A stretch of 64,000 nt of DNA, taken from Euborellia annulipes (lineage: Eukaryota > Arthropoda > Insecta > Dermaptera > Anisolabididae). The position numbers and the translations under genes are program-made. Location: assembly GCA_023213315.1 (NCBI GenBank), contig JAKCPI010007938.1:1-64000 (forward strand), in the 5' to 3' direction. A model generated the notes under the pieces. The model did not search any database. It was not told where the DNA came from and worked only from the letters and a program-made list of their open reading frames with translations. Within the stretch, counting starts at the first letter, position 1, and every line of letters starts with the position of its first letter. Positions 10,410 to 21,228 of this stretch are shown here, piece by piece.

Positions 10410-11125
10410 ACTGCGGCGGACCCTCTCTTTTTCTTATTCATGAGAACACGTGGGGCCCGCCTTTGCATCTAGACAGGGGGCTTCGCCCCTTGGACCCCCC
10501 CCGCCAGCTGGCTCGGGCACGCCTGCGGCGGACCCTCGCCTCTTCTTAATTATGAGAAGCTTTACGTCTAGACAGGGAGGCTTCGCCCCCCTGGACCCCC
10601 CGTTAGCTGACTCGAGCACGCCTGCAGCGGACCCTCGCCTTTTCTTCTTTTTTTTTTTTTTTTTTAATTACCCCTTTTTCGGCTGCAGAGGCCATTAGGG
10701 TTTTAATTTTTTACATATTATTAAATTTATAATAGTATCGATGGCTACCGGGGGACGTTCAACACGCTGATTTCAGGGGACCTTTTCTTCTTAATTATGA
10801 AAAGAAAATTATTATTATTCGATTCCAATCCAGTGGCTGCTTGAGGATTTGTTTACATTCATGGAATACACAAATGAAAAGAATACATAAATATTTCTCT
10901 ATACATTTCCTATGGGAGAAATCGTAACTTTAAAAATTAATAACTCAAAAAGTTATGGGAATTTCGGGATGAAAATAATTTTCCTGTAAAGTTATGTACT
11001 GTAATTTTCCTGAGAAGGTCCTCTTTAAGCATAAAAAAATTTCATTTCAAAATTCCAACAGGAAGTTGCCTAAATAGGGCGTGACAGACAGACGGACATT
11101 AGTGAATTATATATATAAATACTTA
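10410..11125 (-). mobile_element. degenerate Helitron
   Basis: On the - strand it carries the Helitron body blocks: GTCTGTCTGTCACGCCC near 11080-11096, the 'gttacgatttctccca' block near 10920, 'caaatcctcaagcagccac' near 10850, and two GC-rich units with CTAGAC at about 10430-10640. The 3' CTAG end is not clear and the 5' TC is altered. A T run (10649-10665) and a stretch ending near 10790 interrupt it. Confidence 0.6.
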
Positions 11126-11139
11126 GTATCCGTTGGTAA

Positions 11140-11350
11140 TATATTGTAGTTTGTAACATTAACTTTCATGTTTCATTTTAAAACCTACACATAACACACC
11201 AATCAACATGCTTTCTACAATCGGTTAGTGAACATATGTGGCATTCTTAATTCCTCAATCTTAATGTTTTATTTTGATGGTCAACTTTCTTATTTTATGT
11301 TCAGTGCCATATCACGTGCAATTTCTGAATAGAATATTCTTTTATAAAAA
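11140..11350 (-). repeat. family Z fragment
   Basis: It is an inverted match to 35440-35660, 56300-56520 and 59790-60010, sharing 'gccatatcacgtgcaattt', 'cggttagtgaacatatgtg' and 'cacataacacaccaatcaa'. Family Z units are bounded elsewhere by 'tcgattttcgattctcgg' words. No coding potential is seen. Confidence 0.6.
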
Positions 11351-12286
11351 TATTGAAAACATTATTTCTGTGTATTGTAGCCCCCTACTGCACCGTTGCC
11401 TGCCTCCCCACGAAAAAAAAAACAAACTTTCTTTGCATTTGATAGTTGATTCACGTTATAGCGTTTTAAGATAAATTCTTCTTAAATAATATGCTTGATT
11501 TTTTTAACAAATCAAAACACTTGTCCATGGTTTCTCTATTATTTTTTAAAATCTTTTAATACGATCCTTTTTAAGGGCACTAACCTCTACTCTAATCTAA
11601 AAAAATAATTAAAAACATAAAAAAAAAAATTCCTTTATAAAATATTACATCATATTTAATTTTCTATATTAAAAAATGTTCTTGACTTGATTTTTTTTAT
11701 ACATAAAACAAAAATTTGCTTTAAGCAAATTAAAATACTTGAAAAAGAGTTTCTTAATATTTGAAATAATTTTTTTTATATATTTAGAGTAAAAGAAGAG
11801 AGAGAGAGAGAGAAAAGGATATAATTAAAATATATATACAAGATTTGCTAAAGGGCAAGCAAACAAGACACGTGACTAGGAAATTTACGAGGTTTTTTTT
11901 TTCTTTCTTCTTAAATATATCTTGTGGACAAGTACCTACCTGCGCGGTTTAGAGATTAAAGTTAGAGAATTTAAAAGAAAACTCTCAAATTAAGGCCATA
12001 GAATGAGATTTTTTTTTTCATTTCAAATAAATGCTGCAGAGTAGCCATACAAAAAATAAATAAATAAATAAATATAAATGATGAGTTTTTAAGGATGTTT
12101 TATGAAATTAATATAAGGATTTAAGGCTTTTATATTCTTGAATGCATAATCAAGTGCCATTCTTGTTTTGATGAATTATACTAATTTTTTATTAATATAA
12201 AAGATTTGAGTTGCTGGTCCTTTTATACATTTTACTTTCTCTTACCTATATTGTTTTGATTTGATTTTTTTTTTTGTTTGTTTTAG

Positions 12287-12586
12287 GTGGTGTACGTCGA
12301 TGCACGGTCGCAAAGCTACGTGCGTGATCCTGTACATTGTGAGTTCCTGCTTACTTCTTTCGACTCGCCTTGGGGTGTTGTAGAGAATCCAAGACACTCC
12401 CTTCCGCCCAATACCACTTGCCGTTATCATTTCCAAGGCAGACGAAGAGAAGTTGTATGGCTTGCCTTTCTCAAATACCATGCATCTTCAGCGGATGCTG
12501 CGCCCTATGAGGGTCAAGAATGTGGCGCCCGACTGCGCGTATGGGACGGCCGTCTTGCCGCCCCGGGACAACCAGCACCCTTGCAG
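12287..12586 (+). CDS. CUB-domain protein, internal exon 1 of 4
   Basis: This 300-bp exon runs from a strong acceptor (T-rich tract, TTTTAG) to a GTAAAT donor and holds 100 open codons with no start or stop, read in phase 0 at its 3' end. It encodes the first two thirds of a CUB module: Cys18, then FDSPWGVVENPRHSLPPNTTC (Cys45, with an N-glycosylation sequon), a hydrophobic strand (REVVWLAFLKYH), Cys79 and the CUB-type LRVWDG signature. The module is completed by the next exon. CUB modules are extracellular beta-sandwich binding domains, so the protein is expected to be secreted or anchored at the surface. The start is upstream of the window. Composition is far richer in GC than the flanking intron. 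The gene family is recognised only as a multi-CUB protein; I give no symbol. A 54-bp gap separates the donor from a DNA transposon. Confidence 0.9.
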
Positions 12587-12640
12587 GTAAATAACAACAA
12601 ATTTCTTATCTTGAGGGCGGGCAAAAAAGCAATAATTATA

Positions 12641-13530
12641 GAGGAAAGTACCCAAATACGGACCCCTGCCCTAATGTGGACCCCCATGGTTATTGTCTCT
12701 GTTTAGTGCTGAAACTTAGCGAAAGACAGTGTAAATACTAGTGCAAGATTCCACCACAAAGTAGAAGTGCCCTAACGTCACCTGCTCTAGTTGTTTACTT
12801 GACATTTAGTCATTACGTGTTTTGGCAAAATTAAAAGTTTTTGTGAGTGCTCAGTATTTTTTAATTGGACGCGATAAGTGACAGGTAAGCCTTTCAACCC
12901 TTATATATTCTTAAATGGTAATGTTGAAGGAATCATTTGACCCTGTAATTATTTCCAATGTGATGGGTTTTTTATCAAATATGGCGTTTTGAAAATGCAG
13001 AAGTGAGGTGCCTAAACTGGACCCCCTACATAATGTGTGATGTTTTATGTAAAACTTTTATGTAAACTTCTACCCCTTATAAAACCCAATGTTGAAGTAT
13101 TTACCTTGACTTTTCACATTTTCAACATTCCTTTTTTTCAATTTTCACATTTATTTTTATTTTTTTTTTTCAATCACATTTTCAATTTTTACATTAAAAA
13201 ATGTTAAAATAAAAAAATATATTTTTTGTCAAACCGTTCTATAATTGTTTTTCAGATTTATTCCCTTTCCTAGTTCAGTAAATTAAGTTTTTGGTCATTT
13301 TACCCAGGGGTCCAGTTTAGGCAACCTTTTTTGAAAATCACCAAAGTGTAAGTTTTAAAAAAATTGTTACCCCTGTAATTTATACATATATATTTGCCAT
13401 AAATAACTTACCAATAGTACATCACATAGTAAAGTAAATATTACATAGCTTTAAAACAGGTTTTTTTCAATAATTTATATACTTTATACTATAAAAACAA
13501 AATGGGGGTCCGAATTTGGGTACTTTCCTC
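12641..13530. mobile_element. TA-flanked non-autonomous DNA transposon
   Basis: The terminal inverted repeats are GAGGAAAGTACCCAAATACG on the left and the complement of GAGGAAAGTACCCAAATTCG on the right. Both are flanked by TA (12639-12640 and 13531-13532), as in Tc1/mariner-type integration. Inside, a second inverted pair (GTGCCTAAACTGGACCCC at about 13007-13024 against GGGGTCCAGTTTAGGCAAC at 13307-13325) suggests a nested or internal element. No transposase frame is found. It begins 54 bp after the exon 1 donor. Confidence 0.8.
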
Positions 13531-13599
13531 TACTATTTTAGGTAAATTGTTAATTTTACCGTCATCCGGGCCTTCTATATAATTCTTTAATTTTTATAT

Positions 13600-14330
13600 C
13601 TTATTTCTAAGTTAATTTAACACGAATCCATATAATTTTAATAAATAATTACAATTTAAATAAAACAAAGACAAAAATTTTGAAATTTTTTTATTAATGT
13701 CAAAATTCTAAAATTTTACAATAATCCTTCAATTTCAGTTTTTCTTTGTCTATTTTATTGGAAATTCTTATAAAAACAAAATTTTGAATTAATATCCAAC
13801 AAAACATATCGAGATTATGTTGATTTGTCACTCAAATTGAAAATCGACATTTTTGTCTTTATTTAATTTAAATTGATTAAAATGATTTGTATTTGTGTTA
13901 AATTTATTTACTTAGAAATGTATAAGATATTTCATATTAAATATTTCTTAAATTAGAACAGTGGTTTCCAAGCTTTATGTTACAACGCCTCCCTTAAAAA
14001 TATTTAGTGGTATGACCCCCCCCCCCCCCCCCCCCCCCTCTCCCATCTTTATAAAATAATGCAAAAACAAAAATTTTTAATGCTAAAAAATATAAATTTA
14101 TATAAAAATATTTTTTTTATTTATTCCTATTTGTTATTTTATTTATAAAACAAGCAAACATTTGGAAAATTGGTCTTGGTGGCCAATATTCGCGCCTCCC
14201 CTTAGACTAGTCCGCGCCTCCCCAGGGAGGCGCGCCTCACAGTTTGGAAAACGCTGAATTAGAATATCATTAAGGTAGATTGAAACAGGTCTTCTTAAGA
14301 AGAAACAAAAAGTTACGTTTTTATTGACGC
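13600..14330 (+). repeat. family D dispersed repeat
   Basis: It shares long blocks with 31490-31930 and 60710-60880 ('tttttctttgtctatttta', 'ttggaaattcttataaaaa', 'aaattgaaaatcgacattt', 'atttcatattaaatatttc'). It is interrupted by the hAT at 13959-14256; the locus at 31870-31885 is the uninterrupted version. Family identity is unknown. Confidence 0.65.
13959..14256 (+). mobile_element. hAT-type MITE, family C
   Basis: The termini are CAGTGGTTTCCAAGC and the complement of CAGCGTTTTCCAAACTG, flanked by a perfect 8-bp duplication AATTAGAA (13951-13958 and 14257-14264). The interior has a long C run and the palindromic GGAGGCGCG/CGCGCCTCC region. The related family D locus near 31874 gives the empty site. 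Other copies lie at 18957-19797, 51155 and 54298-54563. Confidence 0.9.
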
Positions 14331-14436
14331 GCAGTGTATTAATTGAAAAGTCCCCCATAATGCAACAGCACAGTGTTTTATTCACTTCTCGACATGCACT
14401 TACACATGACCTACATACAATCCGACACGAAAGTCA

Positions 14437-14850
14437 AATATTGTGGACGCAGTCCAAATTAATACAATTAAATAAAATAAAAGCAACTTGTGTTTTCTTT
14501 CTTGAACGAAATGTGACAGGTAGTATGTCGTTTTTTTGGTATAATTATTAAAAACCAATAAATTTTCAATAATATTTATTTTTGGTTTATACAGGCGCGC
14601 TAACATGTTTCGGCCACCATGAGAGCCATCATCAGAACCAATAATTCATCCACATAAAAGGTCTTGAGGTGTAATTCATTTGTAATCTCATGGTGGCCGA
14701 AACATGTTAGCGCACCTGTATAAACCAAAAATAAATATTATTGAAAATTTATTGATTTTTAATAATTATATCAAAAAACGACATACTACCTGTCACATTT
14801 CGTCCAAGAAAGAAAACACAAGTTGCTTTTATTTAGTCAAATATTGTATT
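14437..14850. repeat. fold-back repeat with hammerhead-like core
   Basis: The left arm (about 14438-14608) and right arm (about 14692-14845) are long inverted copies around an 80-bp spacer. The arms share 'gacaggtagtatgtcgttt', 'aaataaatattattgaaaa' and the end 'ggccgaaacatgttagcgc'. The left arm carries a complete hammerhead-like core on the - strand (14601-14640). Only the 3' half of the motif occurs in the right arm. Confidence 0.75.
14601..14640 (-). ncRNA. hammerhead-ribozyme-like motif
   Basis: Read on the - strand: GGUU, canonical CUGAUGA, an extra U, stem II GGCU...GGCC with an 8-nt loop, GAAA, then the palindrome ACAUGU followed by U at the cleavage position. A palindromic stem III fits the known dimeric hammerheads. 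Stem I pairing is weak (U-A, U-G, G-C only). The extra nucleotide before stem II is not in the canonical core, so activity is uncertain. Confidence 0.4.
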
Positions 14851-14920
14851 TTAAAGAATACTAGTATACACTCTCCAAACTGTACAAATTATTGACAAAA
14901 TATTACATGTTACATACATA

Positions 14921-15305
14921 TATAGGCGCCGGAACTGGGGGACAAGGGTACATTGCCCCCCTGGCATCCTACAAGGGGGGGGGCAGAGGGGGGGCAAAAT
15001 TTCTTCTTTTATTTCATTTATTATTAAAAATGATATATTTTTACTTTTGAAAAATAAAATCTTCTAAATTAAAAGAGTAAGAAATTCATTTTATTCCAAA
15101 TTTTTTCCAAAAATTTTTGAAAAATCACTACCAAATTTTTTAAAATTTTAATTTTATTAAAATTGTGATTTTATTTAAAATTTTTAAAGTTTTATAGTAG
15201 ATTTGTTTTTGTTTTATACTATTTGAACATATTAAATTATTTTAATTTTCTAAAAAAAATTTTTTTGCCCCCCCCCCCTGATTCAAATTCGTTCCGGCGC
15301 CCCTG
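14921..15305. mobile_element. hAT-like element ('ggcgccggaac' ends)
   Basis: The ends are inverted: AGGCGCCGGAACTGGGGG on the left and the complement of GGGGCGCCGGAACGAATT on the right. Flanking CATACATA (14913-14920 and 15306-15313) could be the 8-bp duplication, but the region is a CATA microsatellite, so it is weak evidence. A 73-bp relative lies at 42289-42361. Confidence 0.6.
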
Positions 15306-16380
15306 CATACATACATATACACATACATATATATAAATAGATATACATACATGTATATACTTTATATATTAATATATACATAGTTCATTCATTTCGTGCA
15401 GTAGCCTACAATTTTATAGTGTAAGTTGAACCATGTTTACAAAAATATTTTTACAAAATACATTCAATTGCAAAAACAAATTACATTTAATTATTATTAT
15501 TATTTTAAGTTATATATAAATATTTCTAATTTAATGATTATGTAAAGCCATCGCAACGGAAACACCTGTTCAACGGATTTTTAGTGTTTTATAAATTCTC
15601 TTAATTTTCGCTTCCAGAATTATTATTATTTTGAATAATAATAAGGTTTTTTAATCAATTAACAAGCAAGTAATTTGAAATTTTATTACAATAGAATGAA
15701 GAGGGGTGGGGGGGGGGGGTTAAGAGGTTTTAAATTCATTAGACTCCCCCCCTACATGCGCACAATAAAAAGAAGGCAAATGACAGGTTAATTCATTATT
15801 CATCCTTTCATTCATTCATTCATTTTGCGTTCATTTCACTCAGAGCACACACATAGATTTTTGACAAGCAAGTTTTAAGACAATAATAATAATAATAACA
15901 TGCGAGATTAATCTTGGAGCCATGTGTTCCTGCTCGTTTAATAGACATGAATGAAGTGAAAAGGAATCTTGCTCCGTCACACACAGACAATAAACCTGTG
16001 TGTGGGCGTAGAGAGTTGGGTATTTTAAGGGATGATTAAACATCTTAGCTCTTTACATCGGTACCTTTTTTTTTAATTAAGGACTTAATTTTTGGTTCTT
16101 TTGTACAGTAGTTTCATTAGCCTTAGGTTTCTTTTTCTTAAAGGGATTACAGGAAAATTATTTTCGGCCCGAAATTCCTATAACTTTTTGAGTTATTAAT
16201 TCGTAAAGTTACGATTTCTCCCATAGGAAATGTATTTTTTTTTTCGCCCGTTTTGCCACGCCCCATTGGGCCAAAACGTCTACAAAATAGATACATAAAA
16301 ATTAACATAAACCATACAAAATTAATACAATATAAAACAAAACGAAAGCAAAGTTAATACAATAATAATAATAATAATAA

Positions 16381-16551
16381 TGCCCGGAAGCGGTGGCTCA
16401 GGGAGAAGACACTAGCGGATACCCGGGTTCGCTTCCCGTCCCAAGTGAGAAAAATTTATTTCATTTGATTTGACTACAAATCATTTGAAATAAATAGAAA
16501 TGGGGTCTAAATGGCCTTAGTTGTCAAAAAGACCTTAAAAAAAAAGCAAAA
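16381..16551 (+). mobile_element. SINE-2, tRNA-derived
   Basis: A tRNA-like head has a box A-like GGTGGCTCAGGGAGAAGAC and box B-like GGGTTCGCTTCCC. The body has an imperfect hairpin (TTTATTTCATTTGATTTG against CAAATCATTTGAAATAAAT), then GGCCTTAGTTGTCAAAAAG and an A tail at 16542-16550. It differs from SINE-1 in its head but has a similar layout. Confidence 0.75.
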
Positions 16552-17247
16552 TTAATACAATAACAAAACAAAACAAAGCAAAATCAATAAAATATGAAAA
16601 CAAAACCAAAACATTATAAATACAATATTAAAAAAATGGAAATCTATAGAGAAATATTTATGTATTCTTTGCAATGTATTTTTTTCTTTTTTAAACACAC
16701 ACTCTCTCTTCTCCCTCTCCCACTCTTTTCTCCACCTCTGCCCACTTTTGTCTCTTTTGGTCCCACACTTTTTTTATTATATTAGTCTGGGTGTCCTGAC
16801 TTTTTTTTTTGACTCTTTTGTTCCCAATCTCCTTTATAAAATTAATTTGGCTTGCTCTGGGCCCCCACCCGCCCCGTGCGCTTAAGGGGGCCCCCGGGGA
16901 TATTCTATGAATGTAAATAAATCCTCAAGTAGGTACTAGATTGGCATAGTATAGGCCCAATAATCTATATATAGATTATATAATAGCGGAATGTCCATCT
17001 ATTTGTCCGTCTGTCACGCTCCGTTTGACCAACTTCCCGTTGGAATTTTGAAACGAAATTTTGCAGTCTTATAGAGGACGTTATAGAGAGTCCAGGAAAA
17101 ATACTCCGGTCCCCCTGATATTCCTATAAATTTTCCATAGGATTATCCTATAATTGTTTTTACTTTTTTTTTTTTATTTTATTAATTCCTAAAGTTACAA
17201 TTTCTCCCATAGGAAATGTATAGAGAAATATTTATGTATCCTCTGTA

Positions 17248-17500
17248 TTTTTTTTTTTTAACATTCACACTTTTTCTAATTCACACTCACATTCACATAC
17301 ATTTCGGCAACTTTGGTCATATAAGACTTTTTACGATAACCGTGTATTAATAATTATATATATTATGGTCCAGACATTTTTATTTAAGCCATTTGATATC
17401 CAAATGGATTAAATAAAACAATCGGACTGCCTGGGATCGGAACCCTCGACCCTTGGTATACAAGGCAGATGCGCTACCAACTACGCCAAGCCAGAGGGCT
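17248..17500 (-). mobile_element. SINE-1, tRNA-derived
   Basis: This is a near full-length copy read on the - strand. The head (AGCCCTCTGGCTTGGCGTAG) ends at 17500, followed by box B (GAGGGTTCCGATCCC), the ATTTAATCCATTTGG hairpin arm, and an A tail (T run 17248-17260). It is inserted in the Helitron. Confidence 0.8.
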
Positions 17501-17596
17501 GCTTTGTATTTATATATTCTATGAATGTATTATAAATAAATCTTCAAGCAGGCACTGAATTGGAATAGTAATAATAATTATTATTATTTTTCTTTT

Positions 17597-17771
17597 GCCC
17601 TCGGGCTTGGTGTAGTTGGTAGCGCACCTGCCTTGTGTGCCAAAGTACGAGTGTTCGGACCCTAGAGCAGTCCGATGATTTTATTTAAGCCATTTGGATA
17701 TCGAATGGCTTAAATAAGAATGCCTGGACCCCAATAGATATATTTACAAATAACGGTTATCTTATAAAGTC
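17597..17771 (+). mobile_element. SINE-1, tRNA-derived
   Basis: It begins GCCCTCGGGCTTGGTGTAG with box A TGGTGTAGTTGGTAGCGC and a decayed box B (GTGTTCGGACCC). The body has the long hairpin TTTAAGCCATTTGG / CGAATGGCTTAAA and TGCCTGGACCCC. The A-tailed 3' end is missing. Confidence 0.75.
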
Positions 17772-18956
17772 TCGAGCCAGGTGAAGAGTGTCCAGGGGCG
17801 CGAAGCCCTTTATTGAAAATTAAAGAACTCACAATTAAATTAATGCATTTTCATGTTCAGCTTTCTGTCATGATGATATAGACATTAAATTAATTCAAAT
17901 ACGAAAAATTAAATAACAAAGAAAGGTTGGAATTTTCACCTTTAGTTTAAAGACAATTTTAACAAACCAATGACTTTAAAGAACGTTCGAGAAGCCATAA
18001 GTTTACTTAACGAAAGATTTTAAAGCTCCCTTTACACGAACAAGTCAAACTGTCAGTATTTTCTTCAATCAACTATAATTTCTACACTTTTCTTTAATCT
18101 ATTTAAATTTTTAAATATATCATTAAAGATAATAAATTTCTTTAAAAAAAAAAAAAAAAAATGAATGTCAATGACATCATTTTTCTTTAATGAAATGTAT
18201 GTAATTTTAAATTACGCCCATCTTTAATTACATCTCTACGTAAGCGGATCAACACTAATTACCCTCGGAAAAAAAGTCATTAAAACCATCCCTTTAAAAA
18301 AAATAAAAATATCGAATCTAGAGAAATTTTACTAAAAAAATGGGATTTCTTCTCTCTTGCTTCAAGTATTTATTTAAATTTTCCCTCTATTGTACTACTA
18401 GTAATACCATCTTGCAGGTGTATGCATGTATATATGTATGTACATTAAAATCCCACGACTCGAGGTTGGATCCATGTCTGTAATGAGAGAGAGAGAATAT
18501 TTGAACGTCCCCCCTCCCCCCTCCCCCCCCCGCATATTCAACTTTTATTGACCCAATCCGAGTTAAAGATGAATTATTCATAAACCTGAATCGTTATTAT
18601 CATTCACTTATCATCTCTTCTTTTATTGTTATTATTAAATGCCATTAAATAATTACGAGGGTATAGGAATTAAACGGGTATTCATTATTTCTTAAATAAC
18701 TACTGTATACGTAAAACGTATTCTTAATTATAAATACGTTTTTTTTTTAGATTGATATTCAACTTTTTTTTTTTTTTAAGGGATTGAATGAATTTTCATA
18801 TTTTATCTAGAATAACAAAAAATTGCCGTAATTTAAAAATAATATCGTAATTTATTATTAATTAAATATAAGCCTTTATAAAAATATAAATAAAAAAAAA
18901 AATTATACATTATTAAGTTCACTTCGCCACTTTGAGTAGAATTTGATAGTCTACTT

Positions 18957-19797
18957 CAGCGTTTTCCAAACTGTGAGGCGCGCCTCCCCGGGGCCGGATC
19001 TAGGGGGGGGGGAGCAGTGGGTGCACGTGCCCCGGGCGGCAGATATCAGGGGGGCGACAATTAAAGAAAGATAAAAATTTCTGGTTACACGGGTGGCAAA
19101 ATTTAACGTCTCTAAAAAAAATATGGGAAAAATTTTTCGGACGGGAAAAAATTTTTGGTTCCGCGAGCGGCACGCGAAAAAAATGCTGAAATTGAGCGTC
19201 TCTAAAAAAAAGGTAAAATATTTTGTCGGCCGGGAAAAAACTAAGGTTCCGCGCAAGAGAAAATGTTCCGCGGGCGGGCACACGTGAAAAAATTTAGGTT
19301 CCGCGGGCGGCAAAAATTTAGCGTCTCTAAAAAAAAGGTAAATTATTTTTTCGGCCGGGAGAAAATTTGGTTCCGCGAAAAAAATAAAAAAATTTTTTTT
19401 CGCAGAAAAATTTTTGAGATCAGGGAAAATTTTAAGGAGAGGGCGGCAAATTAAATTTTGTCCCCCCTAAAAAATCTCCTAGTACCGGCCCTACACCTCC
19501 CTAGGGAGGCGCGGACTAGTCTAAGGGGAGGCGCGAATATTGGCCACCAAGATCAATTTTCCAAATGATTGCTAGTTTTATAAATAAAATAATAAAATTT
19601 AGAAGATTCTGGGAGGTAGGTTTTCCTTAATTAAATATGATAATTAAATATGAATAAATAAAAAAAATATTTTTATATATTATATTTTTTAGTATTAAAA
19701 ATATTTGTTTTTGTATTATTTTATTAAATGGGTGGGGGCGTCATACGATTAAATATTTTTAATGGAAGCGTTGTAACATTAAGTTTGGAAACCACTG
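18957..19797 (-). mobile_element. hAT family C copy containing a second hAT
   Basis: The ends are CAGCGTTTTCCAAACTG and the complement of CAGTGGTTTCCAAACTT. The 8-bp flanks GTCTACTT and GTCTAAAG agree at 5 positions. The first 30 bp are separated from the rest by the family B insertion at 18989-19493; after removal, the two parts match the uninterrupted copy at 13959-14256 in inverse orientation. Confidence 0.75.
18989..19493 (+). mobile_element. hAT-type element, family B, 505 bp
   Basis: The termini are GGGGCCGGATCTAGGGG and the complement of TAGGGCCGGTACTAGG. The flanks CGCCTCCC (18981-18988) and CACCTCCC (19494-19501) match at 7 of 8 bases. The interior is a degenerate repetition of 'ggttccgcgggcggcaaaa', 'gcgtctctaaaaaaa' and 'ggccgggaaaaaa' phrases. 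Shorter relatives lie at 48479-48858 and 52330-52507. Confidence 0.8.
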
Positions 19798-19844
19798 GTC
19801 TAAAGTAAGACTCATTCTGGAAAATTATACTAGGTGTAAAACCC

Positions 19845-20819
19845 AAAGGCGGATCCAGGAAAGTTTTTCAGGGTTTTAATTTTTTCTGACCAGACGCGAA
19901 ACTCACCGAAGGCGATCGCTTTGTTAATTATTTTATTTATTAAGATTGGATTAGTGGTTGAAAAAATTGAAAAAAATGTTTTTTAAATTTATTTTAGCTA
20001 AATTGAAGCCAAATAAATAGAAAGCATTCAAAAAATAGCGTTGATTATTATTTTGATTAGGGGGTGGGTGGATGAAGGGTTGATTATTTAAGAAAGGCCT
20101 TGGAATATTCCAAATCACTTGTTGACATTCTTTTTCAGTTATAAATAAAGTTAGATTAGAGCAAACGGTATTTTTTTTTACTTTTAATAAAAAGGGAATT
20201 GTTTTTTTCATCTATTATTTTTCCTATACAAACAGAGAGAGAGTCGAGATTCTCGTTCAGTCGAGTGTGTGGCCGCGCGGCAGGCGCGGAGATGCTTGCT
20301 CTCTTTTTTAATTGTGTTTAAAGTGATTTAAAGTGAATTAATTAATAGTGTAACCCACCCTGACCACTACGTCAGCCAACACACCCTCTTGAGAGTCTTA
20401 TTAAAGGTAATTATTATGCATTTTATCGTTGAAAGAAAAATGATAAAAACAAATAATTTGACTGCGAAAAACGATTGCTCAGGGGGGTTAATACCCCATC
20501 CCCTATAATGCACAAAGATATTAATCTTTTTTTAATACTTTTACTAAAAAATAAGTGCATTCCGTTTGAGTTAAAATGTATATTCAATATTTAGCAAATA
20601 GCATAGTTGGATAGAAACAATTTAATATCATTCTAAAATTTCTTATTACTGGGGCGGAATTTATTTTCGAACATGTCGAAACTCTCATAAACAGATAATA
20701 ATAACACTGGGTAACTTAGGTAACCATCGAATCCCTTGCAGAATTTTGTAGGGATTTTTTTCATTAGGTAGAAAAGTAAGATATGATTAGTCCACTTAGA
20801 ATTTTATTGGGGTGAGTTA
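19845..20819 (+). repeat. repeat E, first copy of a composite unit
   Basis: It is about 1 kb and closely matches 51345-52845. Shared blocks include 'ggcggatccaggaaagttt', 'gagagtcgagattctcgtt', 'cagtcgagtgtgtggccgc' and 'cccatcccctataatgcac'. The block around 20225-20410 (TA-rich sequence, then the GC-rich 'gtggccgcgcggcaggcg', then AAAG|GTAATT) resembles a transcribed 5' leader with a splice donor. No ORF or LTR boundary is recognised. Confidence 0.6.
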
Positions 20820-21015
20820 TCGCCTTTATACTTTTTGTAGGATTCATGTCAAAAATTCGATATCGAGATTTTGATGGATATACACGTTTTGAGGTCCCCT
20901 GAATCCAAAAAAATGTTTTCCGTGACATGTTGTTGTTCTGTTTGGGTTCAATTTCAAGCATGAAGATAGGAGGTGGAAATTTTATATTTAAGTTAGGCAC
21001 CCCACTAGGGCGTGA
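20820..21015 (-). repeat. family A internal fragment
   Basis: It is the right-hand part of family A in - orientation (GGATTCATGTCAAAAATTCG, 'gaggtcccctgaatccaaa', 'aagttaggcacccc') without either hairpin. It directly follows repeat E, as the longer family A copy does at 52877. Confidence 0.7.
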
Positions 21016-21065
21016 AAATAAGATTTGAGAAAAATATTTTTCTTCAGGAATGAAAGTTAGAAGAA

Positions 21066-21228
21066 AACGCAACCAGAATTTTTCTTTAAAAATATATTTT
21101 AAGAGCTGACGTTTTGCCCTTGGTCAAAGCCATCCTCGGAGCTGTTAGTGGTCATCCGAGAATGGCTTTGACCAAGGGCAAAACGTAAGCTGTTAAAATA
21201 TATTTTTAAAGAAAAATTCTGGTTGCGC
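21066..21228. repeat. 163-bp near-perfect palindrome
   Basis: The arms begin CGCAACCAGAATTTTTCTTT and are complementary over almost 75 bp, with a short spacer holding 'gagctgttagtggtcat'. The arm ends include 'gggcaaaacgtaagctg', the same layout as the hammerhead-like fold-backs but with the core decayed (CGAGAAUGGC, CAAA for GAAA). A second copy is at 54078-54239. It ends 110 bp before exon 2. Confidence 0.75.

Larger units (their letters stand above)
1..12286. other. upstream intron or 5' flank, repeat-filled
   Basis: No coding exon could be supported here. It ends at the acceptor of the first visible exon (pyrimidine-rich tract then TTTTAG at 12281-12286). The recognisable content is listed separately: hAT elements, fold-back arms, a LINE fragment inside a Helitron, SINEs, family A repeats and a degenerate Helitron. 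I see nothing recognisable in 780-1340, 1510-2350, 2960-3480, 4300-4735, 7200-8160, 9515-9915 and 11350-12280 beyond AT-rich DNA, homopolymer runs and short microsatellites. Whether this is intron or 5' flank cannot be decided, because the exon at 12287 is internal and the preceding exon is not in view. Confidence 0.7.
16964..17815 (+). mobile_element. Helitron broken by two SINEs
   Basis: The 5' end is A|TCTATATATAGATTAT, followed by GTCCGTCTGTCACGCTC and 'acttcccgttggaattt'. The body is interrupted at 17248 by a - strand SINE-1, resumes at 'gctttgtatttatatattc', and is interrupted again at 17597 by a + strand SINE-1. A remnant of the GC-rich 3' part ('cgagccaggtgaagagtgt', 'gcgaagccctt') follows at 17772-17812. 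The CTAG end is lost. Confidence 0.7.

Noticed and set aside
12587..12706. Extension of exon 1 coding to 12706
   Set aside because: The frame stays open by chance past a GTAAAT donor, into the inverted repeat of a DNA transposon; the CUB module continues correctly only from 21338.
18951..19454. Several frames with 'RNFFARGT' type repeats on both strands
   Set aside because: They derive from the internally repetitive hAT family B element.
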